Below, piece by piece: positions 25,398 through 34,479 of a stretch of DNA of 64,000 nucleotides. Positions within the stretch are counted from its first letter, which is position 1. Every line of letters starts with the position of its first letter. A program made the position numbers and the translations under genes. The notes beneath the pieces are model-generated. The model worked only from the letters and a program-made list of their open reading frames with translations, was not told the DNA's origin and did no database searches. This stretch comes from Paenibacillus sp. MAHUQ-63 (GTDB lineage Bacteria; Bacillota; Bacilli; Paenibacillales; NBRC-103111), in the NCBI RefSeq assembly GCF_028765165.1, contig NZ_JARADB010000004.1, positions 1 to 64,000 of the forward strand, in the 5' to 3' direction.

Positions 25398-26438
25398 ATG
25401 AGCACCAAATCCAAAGGCAATTTGCTGGAAGTAAAAGATTTGCGGGTATCCTTCCGCACGTACGCGGGTGAAGTTCAAGCTGTTCGCGGCGTTAATTTTT
25501 CTTTGAAAAAAGGTGAAGTCTTGGCGATTGTAGGGGAGTCCGGCTGCGGTAAATCCGTAACGGCACAAACGCTCATGCGTCTAATTCCTACTCCGCCTAG
25601 TTATATAAAAAGCGGCTCGATCATGTTCGACGGTAAAATGGACATTACGAAGCTTTCCAATAAAGAAATGGAAAAAATTCGCGGATCCGAAATCGGAATG
25701 ATTTTCCAGGATCCGATGACCTCGCTGAATCCGACGATGAAGATCGGCGATCAGATTACAGAAGGTATCATCAAGCACGAAGGGATCAGCAAGAAGGCGG
25801 CTACCGAAAAAGCGATCGAAATTTTGAAGCTTGTCGGGATTAACTCTCCTGAGGGCCGTATTCATCAATACCCGCATGAGCTTTCCGGCGGTATGCGTCA
25901 GCGTGTCATGATCGCAATCGCGCTTGCTTGCTCTCCGAAGCTGCTTATCGCAGATGAGCCGACAACGGCACTTGACGTTACGATTCAAGCGCAAATCATC
26001 GATTTGATGAAAACCATTTCCGTGAAGACGGACTCATCTATTATTTTAATTACGCATGACCTTGGTGTCGTTGCCGATATGGCGCAGCGCGTCGTGGTTA
26101 TGTATGCAGGGAAAATTATCGAGCAAGGGACGGTAGACGAAATTTTCTACGATCCTCAGCATCCTTACACATGGGGCTTGCTGCGCTCGGTGCCTCGTTT
26201 GGATACGAACAGTGATGAAGAGCTTGTACCTATTCCAGGTACGCCGCCGGATCTATTCGCGCCTCCAAAAGGGTGTGCGTTTGCGGCGAGATGTCCGTAT
26301 GCAATGAATCAGTGTTTGGAAGTCGATCCGGAGCATACGACGCTTTCCGAAACGCACAGCTCCGCTTGTTGGCTGCTGCATCCGGACGCGCCGAAAGTTG
26401 AACGTCCTGTAGGAGTGGGAGGTCATCAACATGTCTAA
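25398..26438 (+). CDS. oppD: Oligopeptide ABC transporter ATPase OppD
   Basis: 346 residues. Walker A is GESGCGKS at 46-53; the signature is LSGGMRQRV; Walker B is LLIADEPTTALD; the switch His is in LITHDLGVVADMA. The C-terminal extension has the cysteine pattern CAFAARCPYAMNQC typical of peptide-importer ATPases, which can bind an iron-sulfur cluster in some members. AGAAGGGG precedes the ATG. The 3' end overlaps oppF by eight bases. Confidence 0.96.
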   Translation: MSTKSKGNLLEVKDLRVSFRTYAGEVQAVRGVNFSLKKGEVLAIVGESGCGKSVTAQTLMRLIPTPPSYIKSGSIMFDGKMDITKLSNKEMEKIRGSEIGMIFQDPMTSLNPTMKIGDQITEGIIKHEGISKKAATEKAIEILKLVGINSPEGRIHQYPHELSGGMRQRVMIAIALACSPKLLIADEPTTALDVTIQAQIIDLMKTISVKTDSSIILITHDLGVVADMAQRVVVMYAGKIIEQGTVDEIFYDPQHPYTWGLLRSVPRLDTNSDEELVPIPGTPPDLFAPPKGCAFAARCPYAMNQCLEVDPEHTTLSETHSSACWLLHPDAPKVERPVGVGGHQHV

Positions 26439-27393
26439 AACGAATCAACCCATCTTGCAAATTCGCAATATGAAGAAGCATTTTAATCTTGGCGGCGGCA
26501 AAGTGCTTAAAGCCGTTGACAATTTCTCGATAGAAATTAACCGCGGTGAAACATTCGGTCTCGTTGGCGAGTCCGGTTGTGGGAAATCGACTGCGGGAAG
26601 AACGATTATCAATCTGTACGATGTTACAGATGGCGAAGTCATTTTCGACGGTGAAAATGTTCATAAGCTCAAAGGCAAGAAGCTCAAAGAATTCAACCGG
26701 AACATGCAGATGGTATTCCAGGATCCTTACGCATCCTTGAACCCTCGTATGACGGTAGGGAATATTATCGCTGAAGGTATAGACATTCATGGTCTGTACA
26801 AAGGCACAAAACGCAGAGAGCGTGTGATGGAGCTGCTTCGCGCCGTAGGTCTGAACGACGAGCACGCGAACCGTTTCCCGCATGAGTTCTCCGGCGGTCA
26901 ACGTCAACGAATCGGGATTGCCCGGGCGCTGGCGATCGAACCGAAATTCATCATTGCCGATGAGCCGATCTCGGCGCTGGACGTTTCCGTTCAAGCACAG
27001 GTTGTCAACCTGTTCAAACGGCTGCAGAAAGAAATGGGCTTGACTTACTTGTTCATTGCCCATGACTTGGCGATGGTGAAGCACATCTCCGATCGTATCG
27101 GGGTTATGTATCTGGGTAATCTCGTCGAGGTCACGACATCCGATGACCTGTACGCGAAGCCGCTGCATCCGTATACGCAATCGCTGCTTTCGGCGATTCC
27201 GATTCCGGATCCGGAAATCGAGCGTACACGCGAACGCATCATCCTGCAAGGCGACGTGCCGAGTCCGCTCAACCCGCCAAGCGGTTGCCCGTTCCGTACG
27301 CGTTGTCCGCAAGCGATGCCGCAATGCGCGGAATCGATGCCGCCTAGCAAAGAAGTGGAGCCTAATCACTTCGTCGCTTGTCACTTGTATTAA
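26431..27393 (+). CDS. oppF: Oligopeptide ABC transporter ATPase OppF
   Basis: 320 residues. Walker A GESGCGKS at 46-53, signature FSGGQRQRIGIARAL, Walker B FIIADEPISALD and the switch His in FIAHDLAMVKH are all present, so both ATPases of the pair look active. The C-terminal oligopeptide extension has CPFRTRCPQAMPQC. The start lies inside the end of oppD, with GGGAGG just before it. A strong terminator closes the operon. Confidence 0.96.
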   Translation: MSKTNQPILQIRNMKKHFNLGGGKVLKAVDNFSIEINRGETFGLVGESGCGKSTAGRTIINLYDVTDGEVIFDGENVHKLKGKKLKEFNRNMQMVFQDPYASLNPRMTVGNIIAEGIDIHGLYKGTKRRERVMELLRAVGLNDEHANRFPHEFSGGQRQRIGIARALAIEPKFIIADEPISALDVSVQAQVVNLFKRLQKEMGLTYLFIAHDLAMVKHISDRIGVMYLGNLVEVTTSDDLYAKPLHPYTQSLLSAIPIPDPEIERTRERIILQGDVPSPLNPPSGCPFRTRCPQAMPQCAESMPPSKEVEPNHFVACHLY

Positions 27394-27403
27394 TCCAATT
27401 AGA

Positions 27404-27429
27404 GCCGTCCCGTCAGGGGCGGTTTTTTT
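27404..27429 (+). terminator. Terminator of the opp operon
   Basis: GCCGTCCC pairs with GGGGCGG(T) around GTCA, followed by seven T residues. Confidence 0.9.
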
Positions 27430-27472
27430 GTGAACAGCTCTCCAATCAATTGTAATTAATTAAAATACAGTT

Positions 27473-27501
27473 TTGACGATTGCGGTCCTACCGTGTACAA
27501 T
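27473..27501 (+). promoter_or_regulatory. Sigma-A promoter for bshC-ahcY
   Basis: TTGACG at 27473-27478 and TACAAT at 27496-27501 are separated by exactly 17 bases; the ATG of bshC lies about 42 bases past the predicted start. Confidence 0.8.
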
Positions 27502-27549
27502 CAAAGGATAGTTGTTTTATTTGGTATGAAGAGGGGACACTAGTCGCAT

Positions 27550-29184
27550 ATGCAAATGGAATCTTTTCATTGGAAGAAGAGTCAGAAGCTGGCTGAGGAT
27601 TATGTAAGCGGGGCGGATGAGGCCCGTTCGTTGTTCCCGTATCATTTCGGCGATGATGCCGATTGGCAGTCGCGGATGAAGTGGCTGGATGAAAGGAAGA
27701 GCGCGCCTCGCGCTGACAGAGGCCGCTTGATTGAAGTGCTGCGCACATATAATGAGAGAATCGGCAATAACGGCCCTGCAATGGACCAAATTGCCGCGCT
27801 TGCCGGTGAGGAAGCGCTGGCTGTAGTGGGGGGCCAACAGGCGGGTTTGTTCGGAGGCTCGCTGCTCGTTCTGTACAAAGCGATAACGCTCGTACAGTTG
27901 GCACGGGAGTGGAGCTCGAAGTTAAAACGTCCGGTCGTGCCGGTTTTCTGGATTGCCGGCGAAGACCATGATTTCGATGAAGTGAATCATATTTATACGC
28001 TTTCGCAATCACAGCAAATCGATAAAATCAAAGTGGATCATCCGACAGGAAGGCGCACGTCCGTCAGCAAGCTTCCGCTTGCCCCTGAAGCTTGGCGGGA
28101 GGCCTTGTCCGCTATGGACCAGTCGTTGATGGATACGGAGTTCAAGGCTTCGCTGATGGCCAAATTGGAGGGTGTAACGGCAGGGGGAGCGACGCTGTCG
28201 GAAGCCTTCGCCCGCTTAATGGCCGTGCTGTTCGGTGAATACGGCCTTGTGCTGATCGATGCCGATGAACCGTCCCTGCGCAGTCTGGAGTCGGGGATGT
28301 TCGAGCAATTGGTTGTGCACAATGAAGTACTGACAGCCTCCTTGCTGAAAAGTCAGGAAGAGGTGCTGCAAGCCGGGTACAACGCTCAGGCGGACATTGC
28401 TGTTGACGGCGCGAATTTGTTCGTATATGCGGATGGCCAGCGCTTGCTGCTGCATCGCGAAGGAGACCGGTTCGCCGATAAGAAGCAGGAGCACCGCTTC
28501 ACGAAGGCGGAGCTTCATGATTTGGCGATGACGAAGCCTGAGCAATTCAGCAACAATGTGATGTCCCGTCCGTTGATGCAGGAGTATTTATTCCCTGTGC
28601 TGGCAACCGTGCTCGGACCGGGTGAAATTGCTTACTGGGCGCTGACCAAGCATGCGTTCGAGCAGTTCGGCATGCGAATGCCCATCGTTGCGCCGCGGCT
28701 GGAGTTCACGCTAATCGAGGGTACGGTACACAAGCAGATGAATAAATACGCGTACAGTTTCGAGGACGTTCTCCACCGTTTTGAAGAGAAGAAGCAGGCT
28801 TGGCTCGATGCTCAGGATACGCTGCACTTGAACGAGCGTTTCGATCAGGTTAAGGCGGACTTCCGCGACAGCTACACGCCGCTCGTGGAGGCTCTAGGGG
28901 CGATTAATCCAGGCGTAAGGAAGCTGGGGGATACGAATCTGGCGAAGATTGTGGAGCAGATCGAGTTTCTGCAGCATAAGGCGTCGGAAGCGTACAAAAC
29001 GCAGTTTGATGCGACGCTCCGCCAGTTGGAGCGGATTCGCCTTACGATTTTACCGTTAGCAAAGCCGCAGGAAAGAGTGTATAATGGGTGTGCTTATATG
29101 AATCGATATGGGAATGATTGGCTTCGTGATTTGCTCGAGACGCCGATTCCTGTAGACGGTATGCACCGCGTTTATTATTTGTAG
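27550..29184 (+). CDS. bshC: Bacillithiol synthesis cysteine-adding enzyme BshC
   Basis: 544 residues, typical of BshC (YllA). The N-terminal part has the Rossmann-like core with VVGGQQAGLFGGSLLVLYKAI (split around residues 91-111) and PVFWIAGEDHDFDEVNHIY, both diagnostic. A long coiled coil (about 390-430) is followed by the C-terminal segment ending RVYYL. BshC adds cysteine to glucosaminyl-malate, the last step of bacillithiol synthesis. The gene sits just upstream of mraZ in Bacillus; here ahcY and a repeat array lie between. A GAGGGG site lies 13 bases before the ATG. Confidence 0.97.
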   Translation: MQMESFHWKKSQKLAEDYVSGADEARSLFPYHFGDDADWQSRMKWLDERKSAPRADRGRLIEVLRTYNERIGNNGPAMDQIAALAGEEALAVVGGQQAGLFGGSLLVLYKAITLVQLAREWSSKLKRPVVPVFWIAGEDHDFDEVNHIYTLSQSQQIDKIKVDHPTGRRTSVSKLPLAPEAWREALSAMDQSLMDTEFKASLMAKLEGVTAGGATLSEAFARLMAVLFGEYGLVLIDADEPSLRSLESGMFEQLVVHNEVLTASLLKSQEEVLQAGYNAQADIAVDGANLFVYADGQRLLLHREGDRFADKKQEHRFTKAELHDLAMTKPEQFSNNVMSRPLMQEYLFPVLATVLGPGEIAYWALTKHAFEQFGMRMPIVAPRLEFTLIEGTVHKQMNKYAYSFEDVLHRFEEKKQAWLDAQDTLHLNERFDQVKADFRDSYTPLVEALGAINPGVRKLGDTNLAKIVEQIEFLQHKASEAYKTQFDATLRQLERIRLTILPLAKPQERVYNGCAYMNRYGNDWLRDLLETPIPVDGMHRVYYL

Positions 29185-29196
29185 GAGGAACGAACG

Positions 29197-30459
29197 ATGA
29201 CAACTGTAGACAAAAGTATCGTTGCTGATATGGCGTTGGCCCCTGACGGTCATTTGAAAATTGATTGGGTACAGGCGCATATGCCTGTTCTGAATCGCAT
29301 TCGCGAGCAATTCGAGAAAGAGCAGCCGTTCAAAGGGCTGAAAGTAACGATTTCCTTGCATCTGGAAGCGAAAACCGCGTACCTGGCCAAAGTAGTGAAA
29401 GCCGGCGGAGCGGACGTTACGATTACGGGAAGCAATCCGCTGTCCACACAAGACGATGTATGTGCGGCGCTGGTCGAAGACGGGATTACCGTTTATGCCA
29501 AATATAACCCGACTCCCGAAGAGTACAAAGAATTGTTGATCAAAGCGCTAGAAACGAAGCCTGATCTGATTATCGATGACGGCGGAGACCTGGTGTCGAT
29601 TCTGCATTCCGAACGCAAAGATTTGGCTGCGCAAGTGCGCGGCGGTGCCGAAGAGACGACAACCGGCATTCTGCGTCTGAAAGCGATGGAGAAGGAAGGC
29701 ACTCTGGCATTCCCGATGGTCGCGGTCAACGACGCGTTCTGCAAATACTTGTTCGATAACCGTTACGGTACGGGGCAATCCGTATGGGATGGCATTAACC
29801 GGACGACTAACCTGGTGGTAGCCGGTAAAACCGTCGTTGTTGTCGGCTACGGCTGGTGCGGCAAAGGCGTTGCAATGCGGGCCAAAGGACTTGGCGCGAA
29901 CGTGATCGTGACCGAGATCGATGCGATCAAAGGTGTGGAAGCGTACATGGACGGTTTTGCCGTCATGCCGATGATGGAAGCGGCGAAGCTGGGCGATTTC
30001 TTCGTTACGGTAACGGGCAACCGCGATGTGATTCGCGGCGAGCACTACAAAGTGATGAAGGACGGAGCGATCTTGTCCAATGCCGGACACTTCGACGTCG
30101 AAGTTAACAAGCCTGAGCTGGAAGCGCAGTCGGTGAGCAAACGTACGGTTCGACGCAACATCGAAGAGTACCAGTTGACGGACGGCCGCAAAATTTACAT
30201 ACTGGCGGAAGGACGTCTTGTCAACCTCGCGGCAGGCGACGGTCATCCGGCGGAAATTATGGATATGACGTTCGCGCTTCAAGCGATGTCGCTGAAATAT
30301 GTGAACGATGAGTATGAGAAATTGGGCAAAACAGTTGCGAATGTTCCATATGTATTGGATGAGCAAGTGGCCAGATTCAAGCTGGAGTCGCTCGGCACTA
30401 GCATTGATTCCTTGACGGAAGAGCAGAAGCAATATTTGGACAGCTGGGCGGAGCACTAA
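29197..30459 (+). CDS. ahcY: S-adenosylhomocysteine hydrolase
   Basis: 420 residues, the shorter form of the family typical of archaea, thermophiles and some Firmicutes. It contains the substrate-domain LHLEAKTAYL and GSNPLSTQDDV, then the NAD-binding GYGWCGKG at 217-224 with NRTTNLVVAGKTVVVV before it, and a C-terminal HPAEIMDMTFALQA. The C-terminal KPDHYRY tail of the longer forms is absent. The enzyme splits S-adenosylhomocysteine into homocysteine and adenosine. Only 12 bases separate it from bshC, and AGGAGG precedes its ATG, so both are on one transcript. B. subtilis uses the Pfs/LuxS route instead. Confidence 0.96.
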   Translation: MTTVDKSIVADMALAPDGHLKIDWVQAHMPVLNRIREQFEKEQPFKGLKVTISLHLEAKTAYLAKVVKAGGADVTITGSNPLSTQDDVCAALVEDGITVYAKYNPTPEEYKELLIKALETKPDLIIDDGGDLVSILHSERKDLAAQVRGGAEETTTGILRLKAMEKEGTLAFPMVAVNDAFCKYLFDNRYGTGQSVWDGINRTTNLVVAGKTVVVVGYGWCGKGVAMRAKGLGANVIVTEIDAIKGVEAYMDGFAVMPMMEAAKLGDFFVTVTGNRDVIRGEHYKVMKDGAILSNAGHFDVEVNKPELEAQSVSKRTVRRNIEEYQLTDGRKIYILAEGRLVNLAAGDGHPAEIMDMTFALQAMSLKYVNDEYEKLGKTVANVPYVLDEQVARFKLESLGTSIDSLTEEQKQYLDSWAEH

Positions 30460-30467
30460 GAGAAGTG

Positions 30468-30509
30468 AGTCTTCCAAACCACGATGGAGTGGGTTGGAAG
30501 GCTTTTTTT
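30468..30509 (+). terminator. Terminator of bshC-ahcY
   Basis: AGTCTTCCAAACC pairs with GGGTTGGAAGGCT (minor mismatches), followed by seven T residues. Confidence 0.9.
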
Positions 30510-30540
30510 GTGTCGCCTCAGGGTGCCGCGCAAGAACCGA

Positions 30541-31294
30541 GGATCCGTCGGGCTGCATTTAGCAGTAGGGACTCCTGCTGTTGGCGGTACTTTCGGTGGA
30601 GGTTCTGGCTGGCTGCGTTTAACAGGAGAAACTCCCGCTATGGGCGGGACTCTCGGTGAAGGTGGCCTGTCTTCTTGTTCTGCCACAGGGCGTAACTGGA
30701 ATTTCTCCTGTTATTCCTGCGAAAATGAGCCCAGTTGTACGAATAGAAGGAATTCCTCCCGTTAATTTTCCCCTTTTTTGCGTAAAGTCGGCGGATGCGG
30801 GCTGATTAACGGGAGGAATTCCAGTTATTCAGCATTCGAGGATCCGTTTGGCTGCAATTAACAGGAGAAATTTCCGTTATGGGTGGGGATCTCGCTGAGG
30901 GAGGCCTGTCACCTCGTTCGGGCGCTGGGCGGCGCTACGCTGGACGACACTCTGGAGCCTATCTCTCTTCTGCCGCAGGGCGTAACTGGAATTTCTCCCG
31001 TTATTCCTGCGAATATGAGCCCAGTTGTGCGAATAGAGGGAATTCCTCCCGTTAATTTTCCCCTTTTTTGCGTAAAGTCGGCGGATGCAGGCTGATTAAC
31101 GGGAGTTTTTCCTGTTACCCGGCATTTGTCGCTCGGCAAGCTGCAATTATCAGGAGAAATTCCCGCTATGGGCGGGGATCATAGTGTAGGCTTGGCTCGT
31201 TGAGGAATCTGACCTTGCACTTTGTAACGCTGGACGACACTCTGGAGCCTATCTCTCTCCTGCCGCAAGGCCCTAACTGGAATTTCTCCCGCTA
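30541..31294. repeat. Array of degenerate tandem units built from 21-bp palindromes
   Basis: This gene-free stretch holds eleven 21-bp imperfect palindromes with arms TAAC-n-GGA and TCC-n-GTTA. They start at about 30559 (degenerate), 30620, 30693, 30744, 30807, 30859, 30983, 31034, 31097, 31148 and 31274. They are part of larger tandem units: bases 30681-30815 match 30971-31105 at all but six positions, an exact 290-base shift. Bases 30941-31003 match 31231-31294 at the same shift with one extra base. The first unit is about 50 bases shorter. Small frames inside have no coherent ribosome sites and look spurious. Confidence 0.9.
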
Positions 31295-31390
31295 TCACTC
31301 ATCGTCACCTTTGCTGCCTGCAACCTTTCCTCCTCATACTCCGTTTATAGGGTGTAAAACCTAAAATTTGGTAGCGAAGGGGTTGGCAAA

Positions 31391-32473
31391 ATGGGGGTCA
31401 ACACGTTAAGAAGAAAGGCAAGTCTGCTGCTTGCCATGTGCATGCTGGCAGGAAGCCTGCTGGCCGGATGCAGCTCATCCAAGGAGGATTCCGTACCGGG
31501 GGCAGCTGCCAGCTCGTCGAAAGCTGATTCGCTTCACGTCGAGGGGCAAACGGCAGCAGTCGCGCCGGCGGTCAAACAGCAGTCGACGAAGAGCTCCGAC
31601 GCCAAAGAAGCGCCCGCTGCAGAAGCCGGGGCGGCGCCGTCCGAAGGGAAGGACGCTTCGATGACGATCATACCGGCGGCGACAGGCAGCGACGAAGCGG
31701 CCGGATTCAACCGCAAGTTGATCTACCGTGCGAATCTGGTCATGCCTGTCGATGACTACGCCAAGGCGCAGACTGGACTGCGCGATCTGGTCGCGCTTAG
31801 CGGCGCATATATTTTGCAGTTCTCGGAGAACGCCAATACAGGCGAGAAGGGCGGCACGTTCACGATCAAGGTGGCTGCCAGCGGCTTCGTTTCGTTACTG
31901 GACGGGTTGGAGAAAATCAGCCCCGCTCTTCAGCGCAGCGTGCAGGGGCAGGATGTGACGGAGGAGTACGTCGATCTCAGCTCCCGGTTGAAAGCGAAGC
32001 AGCTCGTTGAGGAACGTCTGCTCAGCTTCATGGAGAAGGCAACGAAAACCGACGATTTGCTGGCGTTTTCCAATGAATTGGCGAAGGTGCAGGAAGCGAT
32101 CGAACAGATTAAAGGGCGCATGCGATATTTGGATCAAAATGTGGCTTATTCCACCATTGAAATTCGGATGTATCAGCTAACGGATAAGAAGCCGCTTTTG
32201 TCCGATCCGAGCAAGCTAACTTTAGGAGAACGGATCCTGAAGTCATGGAATTCTAGCCTTAACGTACTAGTCGCAGTCCTGCAGGCTGTCCTTGTTTTTG
32301 CGGCTGCCGCCTTCCCGGTACTCGTTATTTTACTGCTCATCGGGGTTCCGATTTGGGTATACAGGCGCAAAAGAAACAAACAGCTTCAAGCGGTGCGAAA
32401 TGAACTGAAAGAACAAAATGCATCTTTGAACTCACTTGAAGAAGAGAAGCAAGGAACGAAAGACGCAGAATAG
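31391..32473 (+). CDS. DUF4349 lipoprotein
   Basis: 360 residues. A lipoprotein signal ends in GSLLAGC, followed by about 80 residues rich in Ala, Ser and Lys. The DUF4349 domain starts near [19 protein letters not shown] and contains an exposed strand with [19 protein letters not shown], a long coiled coil (about 190-245, [16 protein letters not shown] and onward), and a closing [12 protein letters not shown] transmembrane helix (about 295-320) and a basic cytosolic tail end the protein. The function of the family is unknown. AGGGG precedes the ATG; the gene lies between the palindrome array and mraZ and ends in its own terminator. Confidence 0.9.
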   Translation: MGVNTLRRKASLLLAMCMLAGSLLAGCSSSKEDSVPGAAASSSKADSLHVEGQTAAVAPAVKQQSTKSSDAKEAPAAEAGAAPSEGKDASMTIIPAATGSDEAAGFNRKLIYRANLVMPVDDYAKAQTGLRDLVALSGAYILQFSENANTGEKGGTFTIKVAASGFVSLLDGLEKISPALQRSVQGQDVTEEYVDLSSRLKAKQLVEERLLSFMEKATKTDDLLAFSNELAKVQEAIEQIKGRMRYLDQNVAYSTIEIRMYQLTDKKPLLSDPSKLTLGERILKSWNSSLNVLVAVLQAVLVFAAAAFPVLVILLLIGVPIWVYRRKRNKQLQAVRNELKEQNASLNSLEEEKQGTKDAE

Positions 32474-32498
32474 ACCTAAAAAATGAAAAAATTTTCAC

Positions 32499-32534
32499 AA
32501 ATCCTGCTCATGAAGCAGGATTTGTTGCGTTTTT
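32499..32534 (+). terminator. Terminator after the DUF4349 gene
   Basis: AAATCCTGCT pairs perfectly with AGCAGGATTT around CATGA, then GTTGCGTTTTT. The T-run is displaced by six bases, so termination may be partial. Confidence 0.65.
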
Positions 32535-32550
32535 GGCGAATAACACTAAA

Positions 32551-32590
32551 AAAGTGGTGAAAAGTGGTACGAAGTGGAGGGAAAGGGGGC
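32551..32590 (+). promoter_or_regulatory. MraZ-binding box array in the dcw promoter
   Basis: AAAGTGGTGA, AAAGTGGTAC and GAAGTGGAGG follow one another at exact 10-base steps (32551, 32561, 32571), with a degenerate GAAAGGGGGC at 32581. MraZ proteins are known to bind short G-rich direct repeats spaced one helical turn apart upstream of their own gene. The array lies 9-48 bases before the mraZ ATG, and its last units double as the ribosome site. Confidence 0.85.
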
Positions 32591-32598
32591 GCCATGCT

Positions 32599-33036
32599 AT
32601 GTTCATGGGGGAATATCAACATAGCATAGACGAAAAAGGCCGCATGATTATCCCGGCCAAGTTTCGTGAAGCCCTGGGCGAATCCTTCGTTATCACACGC
32701 GGTCTGGATCAGTGCTTATTCGTATATCCCCGATCCGAATGGGCGATACTCGAGCAGAAGCTGAAAGCACTGCCGCTGATGAAATCGGATGCGCGCGCAT
32801 TTACCCGCTTTTTCTTTTCCGGTGCTACAGAGTGTGACCTTGACAAACAAGGGAGAGCCAACATTCCGGGCAATCTCATCGAGCATGCCAAGCTTGAGAA
32901 AGATTGCGTCGTAATCGGTGTATCGAACCGGGTGGAGATTTGGAGCAAGCAAATTTGGGAAAGCTATGCAAATGAATCGGAACAATCATTTAATGAAATA
33001 GCGGAAAAGCTTGTCGACTTTAACTTTGATCTATAG
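32599..33036 (+). CDS. mraZ: Transcription regulator MraZ
   Basis: 145 residues from the ATG at 32599, giving the usual start [15 protein letters not shown]. An in-frame ATG upstream at 32533 would translate through the MraZ boxes and is not used by the family. The protein has the duplicated AbrB-like fold: first copy with [14 protein letters not shown], second with [18 protein letters not shown]. MraZ is a DNA-binding dodecamer-type ring that represses or tunes the dcw cluster. It is the first gene of the operon, and binding to the array directly upstream implies autoregulation. Confidence 0.97.
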   Translation: MFMGEYQHSIDEKGRMIIPAKFREALGESFVITRGLDQCLFVYPRSEWAILEQKLKALPLMKSDARAFTRFFFSGATECDLDKQGRANIPGNLIEHAKLEKDCVVIGVSNRVEIWSKQIWESYANESEQSFNEIAEKLVDFNFDL

Positions 33037-33060
33037 TTGCCATAATTAGGAGGACATCAA

Positions 33061-34011
33061 GTGTTTCATCATGTGACGGTATTGAAAGAAGAATCTGTTG
33101 AAGGATTGCATATAAAGCCGGATGGCGTATACGTGGATTGCACGATGGGAGGAGCGGGGCATAGTTCCTTGATCGCTTCCCAATTAGGTCCGGAAGGGCT
33201 ATTGATTTGTCTGGATCAGGATGACGTAGCTTTAGCGAATGCGCAATCGGTATTGGGACCTTACTTGGATCGTGTAAAGATTGTGAAGAGCAATTTCAGA
33301 GATTTGGAGCACGTGCTGCAAGGCGTGCCGAGAGCGCTGCGCGACGGGAAACCGCAGGTTGACGGCATTTTGTTCGACCTGGGCGTATCCTCCCCGCAGT
33401 TGGACGATGGAGAACGCGGCTTCTCCTATCATCAGGACGCGGAGCTCGATATGAGGATGGATCGTACCACGGAACTAACGGCCAAAACGATCGTCAACGA
33501 ATGGCCGCAGGATCAAATCGCGCGAATTTTGTTCGAATATGGCGAAGAGAAGTTTTCCCGCCGCATTGCGGGGGTCATTGTCGAGGCTCGGGCTAAGGCA
33601 CCGATCGAAACGACCGGCGAGCTGGTGGAATTGATTAAGGAAGGGATTCCGGCGGCAGCCAGACGTACAGGCGGGCATCCTGCCAAGCGAAGCTTTCAAG
33701 CTTTGCGCATTGCCGTGAACGACGAATTGGGCGCCTTCGAAGAAGCGTTGGAGCAATCCGTCCGCTGTTTGGCGCCTGGAGGCAGAGTTGCTGTCATCAC
33801 CTTCCATTCCTTGGAAGATCGCATCTGCAAACAGTTTTTCGTTAAAAATGTGGAAAAATGTACATGTCCGCCGGGTTTTCCAATGTGTGTATGTAAGAAA
33901 TCCGGAGATCTTAAATTAGTCACTCGTAAACCGATCATCCCAAGCGAGCATGAGCTAGAGGTGAATCAGCGGGCTAGATCCGCCAAGCTGCGCATTGCCG
34001 AAAAGCTTTGA
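33061..34011 (+). CDS. rsmH: 16S rRNA (cytosine-1402-N4) methyltransferase RsmH
   Basis: 316 residues from a GTG with AGGAGG upstream. The N-terminus [11 protein letters not shown] and the SAM-binding loop [14 protein letters not shown] are hallmarks, as are [38 protein letters not shown] and [17 protein letters not shown] cysteine cluster near the C-terminus ([12 protein letters not shown]) is common in this family. RsmH modifies the decoding centre of the 30S subunit. It lies 24 bases after mraZ, in the standard dcw order. Confidence 0.98.
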   Translation: MFHHVTVLKEESVEGLHIKPDGVYVDCTMGGAGHSSLIASQLGPEGLLICLDQDDVALANAQSVLGPYLDRVKIVKSNFRDLEHVLQGVPRALRDGKPQVDGILFDLGVSSPQLDDGERGFSYHQDAELDMRMDRTTELTAKTIVNEWPQDQIARILFEYGEEKFSRRIAGVIVEARAKAPIETTGELVELIKEGIPAAARRTGGHPAKRSFQALRIAVNDELGAFEEALEQSVRCLAPGGRVAVITFHSLEDRICKQFFVKNVEKCTCPPGFPMCVCKKSGDLKLVTRKPIIPSEHELEVNQRARSAKLRIAEKL

Positions 34012-34031
34012 TACAAAAGGAGGAAATTGAT

Positions 34032-34463
34032 ATGCCATCTTATATCCAAGGGAATTTGGCGCTTGACCAGAAACGGAAAGTTCCGGCTGCGAAGGTTAAG
34101 ATTAAAGAGACAACGAAGGTTGTTTACCGCAACAAGTCGCTGCCCCCTCAAGAGAAAATGCTATATCTGTTTACGGTGCTCCTCTGTGTCATCGTGGCAG
34201 GTGTCATTATTTGGCGATACGCGGCGATTTATCAAATGAATGCCAGCATTCTGAAAATGCAAGTCGAAATTCGCGACATTCAAGCTCAAAACAGTGCGCT
34301 GAAGCAAGAGGTCGAGAAATTGCAGAGCCCGGAGAGAATAAAGGGAGAGGCTATTCGCCTCGGCTTTAATTTGGACGACGTGAAGAAATCGGATACCCAA
34401 GCCAAAGCCTCCAAATCGACCGCCGCCAGCAAAAATACGAAAGTAGCTTCATCTAAACCGTAA
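34032..34463 (+). CDS. ftsL: Cell division protein FtsL
   Basis: About 143 residues from the ATG at 34032, seven bases after AGGAGG; the frame is open further upstream into rsmH without a ribosome site. The layout is a basic cytosolic N-terminus, one membrane helix (about 42-62, MLYLFTVLLCVIVAGVIIW), an external leucine-zipper-like coiled coil (NASILKMQVEIRDIQ...), and a Lys/Ser/Ala-rich tail. FtsL pairs with DivIC and DivIB in the septal complex. The sequence is poorly conserved, so the call rests on layout plus position between rsmH and pbpB. Confidence 0.9.
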   Translation: MPSYIQGNLALDQKRKVPAAKVKIKETTKVVYRNKSLPPQEKMLYLFTVLLCVIVAGVIIWRYAAIYQMNASILKMQVEIRDIQAQNSALKQEVEKLQSPERIKGEAIRLGFNLDDVKKSDTQAKASKSTAASKNTKVASSKP

Positions 34464-34479
34464 CGGGCAGGTATATGAT

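Noticed and set aside
29548-30558. Open frame of 336 codons antisense to ahcY
   Set aside because: AhcY has all family motifs on the plus strand; the antisense frame has no recognisable domain and no ribosome site.
30465-31139. Several open frames of 60-95 codons on both strands inside the repeat region
   Set aside because: They lie in GC-rich repeated DNA, differ in frame between the duplicated units, have no consistent ribosome sites and encode Arg/Pro/Ser-rich low-complexity peptides. The repeat structure explains the sequence better than coding.
30541-31294. CRISPR array
   Set aside because: The palindromes have irregular spacing, the intervening sequences are themselves repeated rather than unique, and no cas gene is near.
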